64,000 nt of DNA from Patescibacteria group bacterium (lineage in GTDB: Bacteria > Patescibacteriota > Patescibacteriia > 2-12-FULL-60-25), in contig JAQTXZ010000001.1 in assembly GCA_028688515.1 (NCBI GenBank), positions 744,001 through 808,000 on the forward strand, read 5' to 3'. The position numbers and the translations under genes are program-made. The notes beneath the pieces were generated by a model. The model was not told where the DNA came from, made no database searches, and saw nothing but the letters and a program-made list of their open reading frames with translations. Shown in pieces: positions 29,201-37,813 of this stretch (position 1 is the first letter of the stretch; each line of letters begins with the position of its first letter).

Positions 29201-29356
29201 TTCTGGAATAATGTTTCGGCGCAGCGACGACTGAAAGGATATATTGCCTCACACTTACTGACCGAATTTAAGGCGAACGAGACTATGTTCAATAAGCGTC
29301 TTATATTAAGCCAAAAAATAACCGAGTTAGCTTTTCATCTTTATGGCAACGTCTAA
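26228..29356 (+). CDS. hsdR: Type I restriction-modification system, endonuclease/translocase subunit
   Basis: 1042 residues, full length. An N-terminal PD-(D/E)xK nuclease has D150 (PDITLF) and E164-C-K166 (LIECKS). The SF2 motor shows Walker A TQGSGKS at 317-323, DEAHRSQ at 419-425 and FTGTPI. C-terminal helices bind the HsdM2S core. It begins one base after hsdS. All key residues are present, so restriction is probably functional. Confidence 0.95.
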   Translation: MEKKKLILNEKEYVEEPLLRQLERLDWSILRAGEEGKGDPSVTFRESFGDVVMERKLREALLRLNPWLEEDQLAPIVREMTTPNVTGGLIENNRYVLEKLLENTSAENRKTGKPETVRFIDFTNSDTNEFLAVSQFKVNIPGTEKHIIPDITLFVNGLPLVLIECKSAYLPDPMGEAIEQLMRYQNRRGDEPEGNAKLFWYNQLLVATSKQICRYASITGEYEHFIEWKDPYPYTLNDIETEGSDAVTSQHIFVQGVLEKKNLLNLIQSFIIFQDGGKGKIIKVTPRYQQFRTVNKIIERLHSGKTPLQKGGIVWHTQGSGKSLTMMMVVRKMYRDPALTAYKTLFITDRTDLETQLGKTAKGIGYTLKVASNIAKLKEFLSTRTPDLIMGMIHKFQEHDLMQEFPMLNDSEKILVLIDEAHRSQFKLLGANLNKSLPNSVKIAFTGTPIDKTEETFGDYIDKYTIRQAVDDGVTVEIIYEGRTHNANIKDAEAMNRRFEDVFADADEDTQALIQGRYTWKAYLEAEETIKEKAEDMLKHYVSQIFPNGFKAQVVAVSRLAAIKYKQAFDALLADNTWVDAFITSLQSQAGITIDKEQLLRMKVEVIISGGNNDDPSMRPYTNEDEHDKSIASFKLPFGKKNEDGLEGNVGILVVQSMLLTGFDAPIEQVMYLDDVIREHNLLQAIARVNRVEKNKQAGFIVDYVGVANHLRKALSNFKDEDIEETLEVVKDEGRDLDELQFAKSALIDFFHKYDVKNTDDIEVCIDLLADDEVRNDFLAIFRKFSNAMDKALPKPEALKFAKDLKHFGFVAQVARNRYRDEKLNLRDVSKKVRDIIDEYLISMGIDPKIPPTPIFDEKFELKIKEKSPKAKAEELKHAITDYIEKHEDEDPELYGRFSEKLEKMLQQYHENWELLAKELEMLRIEMRQGREGEENYGLDRKKELPFLGLLKKEVYGVKDLAELSPEQKENLVRITKDILERIKADVGMVDFWNNVSAQRRLKGYIASHLLTEFKANETMFNKRLILSQKITELAFHLYGNV

Positions 29357-30014
29357 ACCATATAAATTAATACGCTCTAAACGCAGAACCATCGCTTTGG
29401 CTGTTACAGCGGACGCCTCGCTTATTGTACGTGCTCCGATGAGCACGCCTCTGTCGTACATAGAGAAACTTGTAGAGGCTAAAATTGACTGGATACGAAA
29501 AGCAATTAAGCGTGTGAATATGCGCCCTCGTCCAGTGGTGCACGACTACACAACTGGCGAAAGTTTTTTATATCTCGGTAAATCCTATAAATTGAGTATT
29601 GCTAAAAATACGGACAAGAAATTACTCTTCAAGGGTGCTTTCATTCTGAACTCAAAAGAGAAAAAGCACGCACGAGAGTTGCTTATCTCCTGGTACAAAC
29701 AGGAAGCAAAAAAGAAAATATCTGAACGTGTAGATTGGTGTTCTAGACGTTCAGGAGTTTCATATAAGTCACTAAAAATTACAACAGCAAATAAGCGTTG
29801 GGGTTCGTGTAGTACTACGGGGAATCTTAATTTTAGCTGGCGGTTGATTATGGCTCCTCTTTCAGTTATAGATTATGTGGTGGCTCACGAACTTGCCCAT
29901 ATTGAATATAAAAATCACTCAAAGGATTTTTGGAATAGAGTAAAAGTGATGTATCCGAATTACGAAAAAGCCAAAGGATGGTTACGGCAAAATGAGGGTA
30001 CACTCAACATTTAA
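29343..30014 (+). CDS. YgjP/SprT-like M48-type zinc metallopeptidase
   Basis: 223 residues with the family motifs RWGSCS at 152-157, HELAH at 182-186 and a downstream histidine (NHSKDFW, ~192). It overlaps the hsdR end by 14 bases, so it is translationally coupled to it. This family (DUF45) is a frequent companion of type I hsdR genes; whether it trims HsdR or another partner is not established from the sequence. Confidence 0.88.
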   Translation: MATSKPYKLIRSKRRTIALAVTADASLIVRAPMSTPLSYIEKLVEAKIDWIRKAIKRVNMRPRPVVHDYTTGESFLYLGKSYKLSIAKNTDKKLLFKGAFILNSKEKKHARELLISWYKQEAKKKISERVDWCSRRSGVSYKSLKITTANKRWGSCSTTGNLNFSWRLIMAPLSVIDYVVAHELAHIEYKNHSKDFWNRVKVMYPNYEKAKGWLRQNEGTLNI

Positions 30015-30030
30015 TAGCTAACAAAACAAG

Positions 30031-30975
30031 ATGAATACAAACAATCCATTAGGAAAACTTAAAAAAGTAGAACTCCGCGAAGGTTGGAAACACGAAGCCA
30101 GCAATTTTACTCGTTGGCTCGCCGAGGAAGAAAACCTCTTACTTTTGGGAGATGAGATTGGTTTTGATATTAAACTGGTGCAGATAGAGGCGGCAGTTGG
30201 CAGTTTCAATGTCGATATACTTGCAGAGGAAGAAAACAGTGGTCGTAAAATCATCATCGAAAATCAGCTTGAAGTAACAAACCACGACCATCTAGGCAAA
30301 ATTATTACCTACGCTTCTGGATATGACGCCAAAATTATTGTGTGGGTGGTGAAGGACGTCCGAGAAGAACACCGCCAGGCGGTTGACTGGTTAAACGAAC
30401 ACACAGATGAGGATACGGAGTTTTATCTTGTGAAAATTGAACTTTGGCAGATTGAAAATTCTCCTTATGCACCAAAGTTCGAGATAATTTCTAAACCGAA
30501 TGATTGGACAAAGGCAGTGAGAAGCTCCGCGGACACTGGAGAATTAACTGATACTAAAGTAAAACAGTTAGATTTTTGGACGCAATTTAAGGAATACGCG
30601 AAGAAAAGACAGACTAAATTGCATATGCAAAAAAGTTACCCGCAACACTGGACTAATATCAGCATTGGAAGCTCTGATGCCCACATAGCTCTGACCATCA
30701 ACTCACGAGAAAGTTCATTTGGTGTGGAATTATATATTCCAGATAATAAAGAACTCTATCAAAAATTATTCGGTAGTAAAGAAAAGATTGAAACTGACCT
30801 TGAAGAGAAGGCGGAGTGGATGGAGTTACCAACAAAGAAAGCTAGCAGGGTACGGATACTTACCACGGGCAACTTCGATGATGCATCTAAATGGGAAGAT
30901 GTTTTTGAATGGTTGCTTAATGAAGCGGAAAAATTCCATAAAGTTTTCCCAAAATATATAAAGCTTGAAAAATGA
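30031..30975 (+). CDS. DUF4268-type protein with a PD-(D/E)xK-like N-terminus
   Basis: 314 residues. VGSFNVDILAEEENSGRK followed by IIIENQLE matches the D...ExQ core of restriction-endonuclease-like folds; the lysine of ExK is replaced by glutamine, as in several such families. The C-terminal half (from FWTQFKEYAKKR) fits DUF4268. It belongs to the restriction island and may be an accessory nuclease. Confidence 0.7.
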   Translation: MNTNNPLGKLKKVELREGWKHEASNFTRWLAEEENLLLLGDEIGFDIKLVQIEAAVGSFNVDILAEEENSGRKIIIENQLEVTNHDHLGKIITYASGYDAKIIVWVVKDVREEHRQAVDWLNEHTDEDTEFYLVKIELWQIENSPYAPKFEIISKPNDWTKAVRSSADTGELTDTKVKQLDFWTQFKEYAKKRQTKLHMQKSYPQHWTNISIGSSDAHIALTINSRESSFGVELYIPDNKELYQKLFGSKEKIETDLEEKAEWMELPTKKASRVRILTTGNFDDASKWEDVFEWLLNEAEKFHKVFPKYIKLEK

Positions 30976-31169
30976 TTTCAAATGAAGCTCTCCAGGAGTT
31001 TAAAAAGATATGGCGAGAACAATTTGGCGAGGATATAACAGACGCAAAAGCTCTTGAGGAAGGAATCAACCTGCTAACCTTGTTTAATGCCATCTATCGA
31101 CCAATCAAGAAAGAGTGGGCAGATGAATACGACCTCAAGAATGAACAGAATCCGTCTCTGGAGAAGTAG
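30972..31169 (+). CDS. Small conserved-looking orphan protein
   Basis: 65 residues; ALQEFKKIWREQFGEDITDA and LEEGINLLTLFNAIY look like a small helical domain common at the ends of mobile-element operons. Start overlaps the previous stop (ATGA). Its 3' end overlaps the convergent gene by 35 bases. Confidence 0.6.
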   Translation: MISNEALQEFKKIWREQFGEDITDAKALEEGINLLTLFNAIYRPIKKEWADEYDLKNEQNPSLEK

Positions 31170-31827
31170 TTGAATTTTTCAGCAGCTCTATATCTTCATT
31201 TGTCATCTTGCCCGCTGTTGCTCGGCTCATTAAATCCATCAAGAACCCCATTGTCTCTCTTTTTTCTGCGTTTGATTTTATGCGTAGAGCTTCTTTAGAG
31301 TGTGACGACTTGGTGACATAGTTGAAGACGTTTAGAACATAGTTTCGGCGCTTCACGATAATATCGTCTTCGTACGCCTCTTCATCGCTCTGGTCTCTCT
31401 TGAGAATGCTCATAGCGTCATTGAGAAGTTCTGCGCCAAGCGTTTTAGTCCCAGCCTCTAACGCTTCGTCCGCGGGCACCATAAGGGTATTCTGCTCGTT
31501 ACGCACCCTAACAAGCTGCTGCAACTCTTTTTGCTGTTCTCGGTAGCCTTCTTGGGCGAGCAATTCGGCGTCCCATTTCTTGCGCCACAGACGATACTGT
31601 TTCTCCCAGGGGAAGAACGTTAGAGGGGTAATTTGGACGTTGTAGTCGTTGATAATCTTAATTGCGCTCCTGGTAGGGTCTTTACGCTTCTCGTCGTAGT
31701 AGAACGCCTTAAACTGCGGGATAAGGTCTCTTATCTCTTCAATTTTATGGTAATGACCGTTAAAGTTCTCGTAAAAAGAAAACTTCTTGGTATTACTGGT
31801 CTGTATTGGTACGTTCTGTTCTGTCAT
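31135..31827 (-). CDS. Helical protein of unknown function at the island edge
   Basis: 230 residues, mostly charged helices with a Trp-rich patch (FFPWEKQYRLWRKKWDAE). The arrangement is reminiscent of small terminase-like or DNA-binding proteins, but no family is recognised. Convergent with the restriction operon; may mark the end of the mobile island. Confidence 0.55.
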   Translation of the reverse strand: MTEQNVPIQTSNTKKFSFYENFNGHYHKIEEIRDLIPQFKAFYYDEKRKDPTRSAIKIINDYNVQITPLTFFPWEKQYRLWRKKWDAELLAQEGYREQQKELQQLVRVRNEQNTLMVPADEALEAGTKTLGAELLNDAMSILKRDQSDEEAYEDDIIVKRRNYVLNVFNYVTKSSHSKEALRIKSNAEKRETMGFLMDLMSRATAGKMTNEDIELLKNSTTSPETDSVHS

Positions 31828-32238
31828 TGAAATAAGCCTTAATTTGTGGTAAAGTAGCTATATTGTTTGATAGGACGGCTGCAAAACTCCTTGCCAGAAG
31901 CGTAGCTCCTGCCAGATTTTGTTCCAATCTAATCCTTTCAAGCGCTCTGCCCGGAGGGGGTTCGGTAATTCGATATTCGATATTCTTTTAAGTGAGGACC
32001 GGCGAGGCTTTCGGCTAAGTCCAATCGAGCCAACTCGACAAGCGAAGTTTAGATCGACAAATCGAGCACATAGTTATACTGATCGCGGTCGGCAGATTGC
32101 TCCACCTCAACGATCCGCATAGTTGAACGCTGCAGAGGCCCAATTCCGTCTTCCACGGAAAACGGAACGCCAGCCTCAACACACCGAATATCCCGAAACC
32201 TCAAACCGATCCTCATATGTATCGTCGCGCACATGCAA
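31828..32238. other. Gene-poor stretch
   Basis: No supported gene. Contains GATATTCGATATTC words (31968-31985) of the dispersed CGAATATTCG family and a GC-rich tract; possibly one junction of the mobile island, opposite the CTCGAA words at 17921-17951. Confidence 0.4.
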
Positions 32239-32288
32239 GAGTCCGTAAAGTCTTTAAAGTCTGTAAAGTCATTAAAGTCCTTTGTAAT
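32239..32288. repeat. TAAAGTCTTTAAAGTC-type words
   Basis: Five near copies of an ~11-base unit, the same family as 13591-13642 and 16062-16104. Confidence 0.65.
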
Positions 32289-32319
32289 GAAAAAAAGCGG
32301 CGCCTAGTTAGGCCGCCGC
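32288..32319 (-). terminator. Intrinsic terminator overlapping a stop codon
   Basis: On the minus strand a GCGGCG...CGCCGC hairpin with an inner CCTA/TAGG pair is followed by seven T. The stop codon of the upstream gene (32308-32310) lies in the hairpin. Confidence 0.7.
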
Positions 32320-34047
32320 AGATTGAGGTCGAGTATCATTAGCAGGCAGATCGGATGGGCCGGTCCACAGCTTTCTGATAACAAATTCCCAGAGCACGCC
32401 CCGCAAATCCGCATCCATCCAGTCCTTGCCGTAGTAGCATGTCGGCCAGATGAACGGGAAGGCGGTGTCGATAAGCGTAAGGAACTTGTAAACGAGGTGC
32501 GCACGCCGATCACGACAGATTTTGGACTCGATGAAAGTAACAAGGTCGAGCATCTGCAGCTCGTGTGTGATACCGCCCCAGCGGAAGAGGTAGGTTTCTC
32601 CCCTTCTGTCGACGGATGAATGCGGGTTGTTCGGATCCACAGCGCCGGCGCGGGCGGCGTTGGATTTTTGCGCCCACACCTGCCCGGGGTTTGTAACCAA
32701 CTTTGCACGCAGGCGGTTTACCAACAACTCAACTTCCGGGCCGTTGGAAAGGCAAACCAGAATCACGCCCGAGTGATCGGTGATGTTTTCCGGCAAGCGC
32801 TTGAGCTTGCGCATGAGCTTGGCGAAGATCATCTCCTTGATCCTGCAATCAAAATAAACCAAGACCTGCGGATCTCCATCACCGTCCCCTGTCTTCACAA
32901 CTCTGACATCAAGACGTGTCACATAACGCGTCGCGGTAGTTGACAGATGCGCCTCGGGCTGATCTTCGTCATAAACGCCAATCAACGGTTCGCCCTTGTC
33001 ATTGCGCTTGACGCAGTATTTGTTTTTCGGATCAAGCTCGGCCACGACGACTTTTGGCATCGAAGGCAAGCCAAAAACCTCGTTCACGAATACTTTGACC
33101 AACGCTCCGTGGATCTCTGCGACCCTGTCGGGGTTGTAAGTACCGATCATGTGCTCAAACTCGATCTGCGCCAAAATCGCAACCACAGCAGCTTCGTGCG
33201 GAATGCGCTTGGAGATGATCCCGTTACCGGACCTGTGCGCAATCAGCAGGATAAGGGTTGGAAAATCACGGGCCAGCTTTACTTCGGCCGCAAACTCCAA
33301 CTGCGCGCGATGATTAACCAACACGTAATCGAGCAGCTCATCGATGTACCTGTGAGTGCGCTTGATCGCTTCGTGGGTCAGAGCTCTGAATCTTTTTAAC
33401 GTCATGCCGTTTAACGCATACTGCTCCCTGTACGCCTCGAGCAATCTGCGTTCTCTTATATCCAGAAGCTTTCGTTCCTTCTTGGTTCCGATCAGTCTTT
33501 TGGGAAGCGCTCTGTAAGCCGTTACCATCAGTCGAAGGACACGGAAAAACCGACCGCGTTCGCCGGTAAGCAGCGAATCACGATCGATAATATCCAGAAT
33601 CTCCTTCGGACTCTTGTCGCCAAAAGTCGTGAGACCGGGAAACGTTCTGTACATTTCGTCCGTCTGATCCTTGATGTGCTCGCGGATGATGGTAGCCTCT
33701 TCCGCATCCAACTCAGCCATGATGCGCGGCAAACTCAACCAGATTGCGCCGTGCGAATCAACGACCGGCGCAATATCACAAGCAACCTGAGGCGAAAACG
33801 ATCCGCGCTCGGCCGATCGGACTGTTGAGTCGAGACACGGATTAACAGTCTCCGACAGCGGACTGCAGCACGCGCCATTGTTGGTCAGACGGCCACAGAG
33901 CTGCAAATCGACATTTGCGCAGCGCGAGGTAAAAACCCCGGGCAACCTGCTGCACGCCTCGACAAATCTTTGCCTCAAGTGCTTGACCGGCTTGCCTTCT
34001 CGCGAGTTCCCGTGGAACGGCTCGGGACATGTTGCAAAAACACCCAT
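32308..34047 (-). CDS. Orphan protein with a possible RelA/SpoT-like segment
   Basis: 579 residues. Start supported by GGGAGG six bases before the ATG. A C-terminal segment, RIKEMIFAKLMRKLKRL then ITDHSGVILVC, followed by ITHELQMLDL, resembles the core of RelA/SpoT-type nucleotidyltransferases (R-K...D..G and E-Q-M elements). The match is by eye and weak. The N-terminal half is helical and unrecognised. Ends in its own terminator. Confidence 0.7.
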   Translation of the reverse strand: MGVFATCPEPFHGNSREGKPVKHLRQRFVEACSRLPGVFTSRCANVDLQLCGRLTNNGACCSPLSETVNPCLDSTVRSAERGSFSPQVACDIAPVVDSHGAIWLSLPRIMAELDAEEATIIREHIKDQTDEMYRTFPGLTTFGDKSPKEILDIIDRDSLLTGERGRFFRVLRLMVTAYRALPKRLIGTKKERKLLDIRERRLLEAYREQYALNGMTLKRFRALTHEAIKRTHRYIDELLDYVLVNHRAQLEFAAEVKLARDFPTLILLIAHRSGNGIISKRIPHEAAVVAILAQIEFEHMIGTYNPDRVAEIHGALVKVFVNEVFGLPSMPKVVVAELDPKNKYCVKRNDKGEPLIGVYDEDQPEAHLSTTATRYVTRLDVRVVKTGDGDGDPQVLVYFDCRIKEMIFAKLMRKLKRLPENITDHSGVILVCLSNGPEVELLVNRLRAKLVTNPGQVWAQKSNAARAGAVDPNNPHSSVDRRGETYLFRWGGITHELQMLDLVTFIESKICRDRRAHLVYKFLTLIDTAFPFIWPTCYYGKDWMDADLRGVLWEFVIRKLWTGPSDLPANDTRPQSAAA

Positions 34048-34220
34048 CGTCTACCTCCCGGTGCGTGTATTAGTTACCAAAAGAACAGAGCATAAAAATA
34101 GATGAATTCCGACCCCACGTCAAGATTGATGCGTGATTGATGCATGGTTTTATATAGAGACGCCCTCGGAGGGCGCCTCTACTTCACAAAATCCCAACGA
34201 AATGTTATCCTCGCGACATT
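34048..34220. repeat. Gap with a repeated palindrome
   Basis: 34156-34180 is an 11-bp hairpin, AGAGACGCCCTC/GGAGGGCGCCTCT, matching the one after rpmB. It lies between divergently oriented genes, so it is a repeat here rather than a terminator. Confidence 0.55.
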
Positions 34221-34733
34221 ATGAACAACGAAAACGAAACGATTCAGCGCACTTTGGTGCTGCTCAAACCCGATACTTTGGAACGCGGATTGGTGGGAGA
34301 AGTTATCCAACGCTTTGAAAAAGTCGGCTTAAAAATAGTCGGCATGAAGATGGTCTGGCCCAGTGAAGAGACTGCCATGAAGCATTACACCGAGGATTTA
34401 GCCATTCGTCGCGGCGAGAATGTGCGCAAACTCATGGTCGAGATGCTTGTCTCCGGCCCGGTTATCGCGATCGCTCTTGAAGGTATCGAGGCTGCCGAGC
34501 TGGTTCGTAAGATGGTTGGCGGAACAGAGCCAAAAACAGCCGCTCCCGGCACAATCCGCGGCGACTATTCGCATGTTTCCTATAAACACGCAGACGCCAA
34601 AAGCAAAGGCATCTTTAATTTGATCCACGCCTCCGGCAACGCCGAAGAGGCTGTTCAAGAGATTCAGGTTTGGTTTGATGCGAGCGAATTGCACGAATTT
34701 AGCCCTGATTACGTGCAAAAAACCATCATCTAG
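34221..34733 (+). CDS. ndk: Nucleoside diphosphate kinase
   Basis: 170 residues. Contains KPDTLERGLVG at 16-26 and the phosphohistidine motif NLIHASGN (H136). It moves phosphate between NTPs and NDPs. A ~20-residue insertion around residues 55-75, relative to the ~140-residue bacterial norm, is a variant seen in some archaeal and CPR enzymes. Confidence 0.95.
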   Translation: MNNENETIQRTLVLLKPDTLERGLVGEVIQRFEKVGLKIVGMKMVWPSEETAMKHYTEDLAIRRGENVRKLMVEMLVSGPVIAIALEGIEAAELVRKMVGGTEPKTAAPGTIRGDYSHVSYKHADAKSKGIFNLIHASGNAEEAVQEIQVWFDASELHEFSPDYVQKTII

Positions 34734-34797
34734 TCTCTATTGCGCTTTATTGGGTTTTTTGTTATGATTAAGGCATAAATCATCAGTTATTAAGCAT

Positions 34798-35037
34798 ATG
34801 GGTCTTCCCGGACATCGTAGAACAAGTTCCGATAAACATCGTCGCGCTGCGCATTTTGCCTTAAAAAAGCAAAATATTGTTGCTGATGCAGCCTCGGCCG
34901 ACCAAGCTCACCTCTCACACAAGGCCGCCCCGGGCGCCACTTCCTACCGCGGCCACGCCATCCATGTGAAAGGCAAAACGCAAAAACTTGAAAAATTACT
35001 TAAAAAGTCCAAAAAAGCAGAACCGACAAAAGCTTAA
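34798..35037 (+). CDS. rpmF: 50S ribosomal protein L32, zinc-free form
   Basis: 79 residues. The N-terminus ([20 protein letters not shown]) and middle ([17 protein letters not shown]) follow the L32 pattern, but the four zinc-binding cysteines are absent. This is a known zinc-independent variation. A Lys-rich tail follows. It precedes nusB. Confidence 0.88.
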   Translation: MGLPGHRRTSSDKHRRAAHFALKKQNIVADAASADQAHLSHKAAPGATSYRGHAIHVKGKTQKLEKLLKKSKKAEPTKA

Positions 35038-35069
35038 ACTCGGTTCGCAAATTTACTCGCACCTTTCTT

Positions 35070-35600
35070 ATGTCAAACAGACATTTGGCACGCTCCTTGG
35101 CTCTTCAATCATTGTACGAATGGGATTTCCATTCACAAGATAAAGATCAAGCGCAATCCATAATCGACCGCAACCTAAAAGAGTTCGCCCCGGATATGGA
35201 CGAACGTCCTTTTGCGTTAAGTCTCGTCAAAGGCATCATGGATCACAAAGACGAGATTGATGTTGCCATCGGAAAGTTTGCACCGGATTGGCCAATCGAA
35301 AGAATCACAACGGTTGATCGCAATGTTTTGCGAATGGGTATTTACGAGCTGGTTTTTGATCAGGCGATCCCTTCAAAAGTCGCCATCAACGAGGCGATTG
35401 AATTGGCCAAAACTTTTGGCGGAGAATCTTCCGGCAAATTTGTAAATGGAGTTTTGGGTGCGGTCTATCGCGATCAAATGGCAAACGGCGCTTCGAAGGA
35501 TTCGGATAAACCGAAAGATAATCAAGTATCCAATAACCAAACACCAATAACCAAAGACGAAACAGATGAAGCGGATGGATCCTCGCCTACGCAAGGATGA
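35070..35600 (+). CDS. nusB: Transcription antitermination factor NusB
   Basis: 176 residues. Residues 1-135 follow NusB ([47 protein letters not shown]). The final ~40 residues ([14 protein letters not shown] and DGSSPTQG) are coded by ACCAATAACCA words and by a palindromic repeat, so the C-terminus has been extended by mobile repeats. NusB acts with S10 on rRNA transcription. Confidence 0.93.
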   Translation: MSNRHLARSLALQSLYEWDFHSQDKDQAQSIIDRNLKEFAPDMDERPFALSLVKGIMDHKDEIDVAIGKFAPDWPIERITTVDRNVLRMGIYELVFDQAIPSKVAINEAIELAKTFGGESSGKFVNGVLGAVYRDQMANGASKDSDKPKDNQVSNNQTPITKDETDEADGSSPTQG

Positions 35601-35773
35601 CAAAGTGGGGAGCAAGGATGACAAGAGGCGACGTAGTACGATTGGTACGTTGTACGATCAAATAAATTATTAAACAAGTCGACGAACGAGACTTACGAGG
35701 CGCACGGAAAAACGACAATCGAGTCGGACATCCGTCAGCTTCGCGAGCAACGTTCGCCCGCAAAAGCGAATAT
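35601..35773. other. Gap before rnc
   Basis: Contains a second AAGGATGACA word (35612-35622) and GTACGATTGGTACGTTGTAC words at 35636-35655. No gene is seen. Confidence 0.4.
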
Positions 35774-36511
35774 ATGACTACAATTCCACAAACAGACTTT
35801 AAGCTTTTGGAAGAAAGGCTTGGTTACACGTTTAAGGACAAAAATATCTTGATGCAAGCGTTGACGCATCGATCGTATTTAAATGAGCATTCGGATTTTC
35901 CTTTTGAGCACAACGAACGCTTGGAATTTTTGGGCGATGCCGTTTTGGAACTGATCGTCACCGAACATCTGTATTTGAATTACGCCAATCCTGAAGGCGA
36001 GCTGACAAACTGGCGCGCAGCTTTGGTAAACGCCAAAACATTATCCGGTATCGCATCTCAATTGGCTTTCGAAGACTATCTACTGATGTCAAAAGGCGAG
36101 GCGAAAGATAAAAATTCCAAAGCGCGCATGTATATTTTGGCCAACGCCATCGAGGCTATAATCGGTGCGATTTATTTGGATGGTAAAGCGCCGGGTGCAG
36201 AGGGTTTTATCCATAAACACATTCTTTCGCATCTGCCTTTCATTCTCAAAAATCAACTTTACATAGATCCAAAAAGCAAGTTTCAAGAGACCGCGCAAGA
36301 GATGCTGGGCGTAACGCCGTCTTATAAAGTTCTTAAAGAAGTCGGCCCGGACCACAACAAGGAGTTTACGGTCGGCGTGTTTTTGGAAAAGGAACTTGTT
36401 GCCGTGGGCAGCGGAACCTCCAAACAAGAAGCGCAGATCGCAGCCGCTCAAGCCGGATTGGAAGCTAAACACTGGGCAACCGGGACGCTTGACGCGAAGG
36501 ACGAAAAGTGA
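35774..36511 (+). CDS. rnc: Ribonuclease III
   Basis: 245 residues. The RNase III signature NERLEFLGDAVL is at 47-58 with its catalytic Glu/Asp. The dsRNA-binding domain covers ~170-235 (KSKFQETAQEMLG ... SKQEAQIAAAQAGLE). It processes rRNA precursors and double-stranded RNA. Grouping with nusB and rpmF is common. Confidence 0.96.
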   Translation: MTTIPQTDFKLLEERLGYTFKDKNILMQALTHRSYLNEHSDFPFEHNERLEFLGDAVLELIVTEHLYLNYANPEGELTNWRAALVNAKTLSGIASQLAFEDYLLMSKGEAKDKNSKARMYILANAIEAIIGAIYLDGKAPGAEGFIHKHILSHLPFILKNQLYIDPKSKFQETAQEMLGVTPSYKVLKEVGPDHNKEFTVGVFLEKELVAVGSGTSKQEAQIAAAQAGLEAKHWATGTLDAKDEK

Positions 36512-36550
36512 TAGTAAATTGAGACTACCCACCTACCCCGGAGGCAGCCG

Positions 36551-37162
36551 ATGGCCATCAAGCCTATCACCTACCCCGCAATCATTCGGATTCCAACTGA
36601 ATACAAAGTCCCGATCATGACTCAACGACAAGTCATCTTTCCGGACCTGGAGGGGTTTAACAAGCCATTTTCCATCGCCAAAATCAACCTTGACAACACT
36701 GACTGCCAAAGCCAGATTGTCGCTCTGGCGCAAAAAATCGGCGGCGAATATTTGGCGACACTCATCGCCAAGCGGGTCAAGGACGGCTTTCGCGTTCTTC
36801 CGCCGTATTCGCGCATCCTAGACAGACTTCCTGCAACGGAAGTCACTCCCCCGCTCTCAGAAGAACTAATCGCCGCACTCAAATACCAGTGGATCAAGCC
36901 GGCGTTCGACGAATGGTCCGCGGACAATCAGAAGAATGTATGGGACGCGATCCAGGAGAGACTGGGAGTTGACAGGGAGAGATTCGAGAAAATCGCACGC
37001 GGTATCGGCGGAACGCTGAACAACCGCGAGTGGCGCAAGCTAAACTTTCTTCTGGAGGGTGCGGAGCCTGCAAAATCTCCGGCACAACGCAGTGAGACGC
37101 GAGTCACTACATGGGTCGACATGCACGGTGATCCGTGGTCACTCTGCTCACCTCAGCGCTAG
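36551..37162 (+). CDS. Orphan protein, function unknown
   Basis: 203 residues behind a GGAGG six bases before the ATG. A helical C-terminal half (FDEWSADNQKNVWDAIQERL and later GGTLNNREWRKLNFLLEG) is the only patterned region. A terminator follows directly. Confidence 0.6.
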   Translation: MAIKPITYPAIIRIPTEYKVPIMTQRQVIFPDLEGFNKPFSIAKINLDNTDCQSQIVALAQKIGGEYLATLIAKRVKDGFRVLPPYSRILDRLPATEVTPPLSEELIAALKYQWIKPAFDEWSADNQKNVWDAIQERLGVDRERFEKIARGIGGTLNNREWRKLNFLLEGAEPAKSPAQRSETRVTTWVDMHGDPWSLCSPQR

Positions 37163-37188
37163 CGGCAATCTCGCCGCTTGTTTTTTTT
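37161..37188 (+). terminator. Intrinsic terminator
   Basis: AGCGGC/GCCGCT stem with a 6-base loop, then TTGTTTTTTTT. It ends the 36551-37162 gene and overlaps its stop codon. Confidence 0.85.
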
Positions 37189-37235
37189 GCGTAAAAAAAA
37201 CCGCCGACGAGTATCGGGGCATAGAAAAACCCAGT

Positions 37236-37613
37236 CTAACCGATGACACCGGAGAGATACATCTTCCCGGTGCATCGACTACGCCATCCCGTCACCGTTA
37301 CAACACTCCCGATGTCGGGTATGGGAGAACCGTCCAAAATATGGATCTCCTTGCAGTAATGACCAAAACTCGGATCAACTGCAGGAGCGGCTCTGTACGA
37401 AGTTGGATCGTTGGGCAATGGTCTGACCGACACCAACACTCCAAGGGTGTGCTCATCGCCAAAAGCGGTGTCTGTCCAAACATAATCCTCTATGTTTACC
37501 ACGCGCACTTGCATGAGGATCCTCTTGCCGGAGATCCAGTCAATGAGCGGCAACGAGATAAAAATGAGCACAGGGACAAACGAGTAGCCGATAATGGTCA
37601 AGAACGTAACCAT
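37236..37613 (-). CDS. Small membrane-anchored protein
   Basis: 125 residues from MVTFLTIIGYSF (AAAGGCAGG upstream). One N-terminal hydrophobic helix (~2-26) and a beta-rich exterior domain with two Cys. Unrecognised. Confidence 0.5.
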   Translation of the reverse strand: MVTFLTIIGYSFVPVLIFISLPLIDWISGKRILMQVRVVNIEDYVWTDTAFGDEHTLGVLVSVRPLPNDPTSYRAAPAVDPSFGHYCKEIHILDGSPIPDIGSVVTVTGWRSRCTGKMYLSGVIG

Positions 37614-37773
37614 CGCAACCTGCCTTTCTTTCTTGATTACCACTTGGCATCGGCTTATCATAATTAAGCCACAATGTCAAGATGCAGTACTCGAATTAGT
37701 TATTGGCGGCGCCACGTGAAACCGCCACTTGCCGAAGCCACGTAAAGCGCGTTTCATTATATGCGCCACGTGG

Positions 37774-37813
37774 CACGTAAAAAACCGCCATACATCTAGC
37801 GGTTTTTTACGTG
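37774..37813 (-). terminator. Perfect inverted repeat after tRNA-Arg
   Basis: CACGTAAAAAACCGC and GCGGTTTTTTACGTG, 15 bp each with a 10-base loop. Terminator for the leftward tRNA, possibly bidirectional. Confidence 0.85.
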
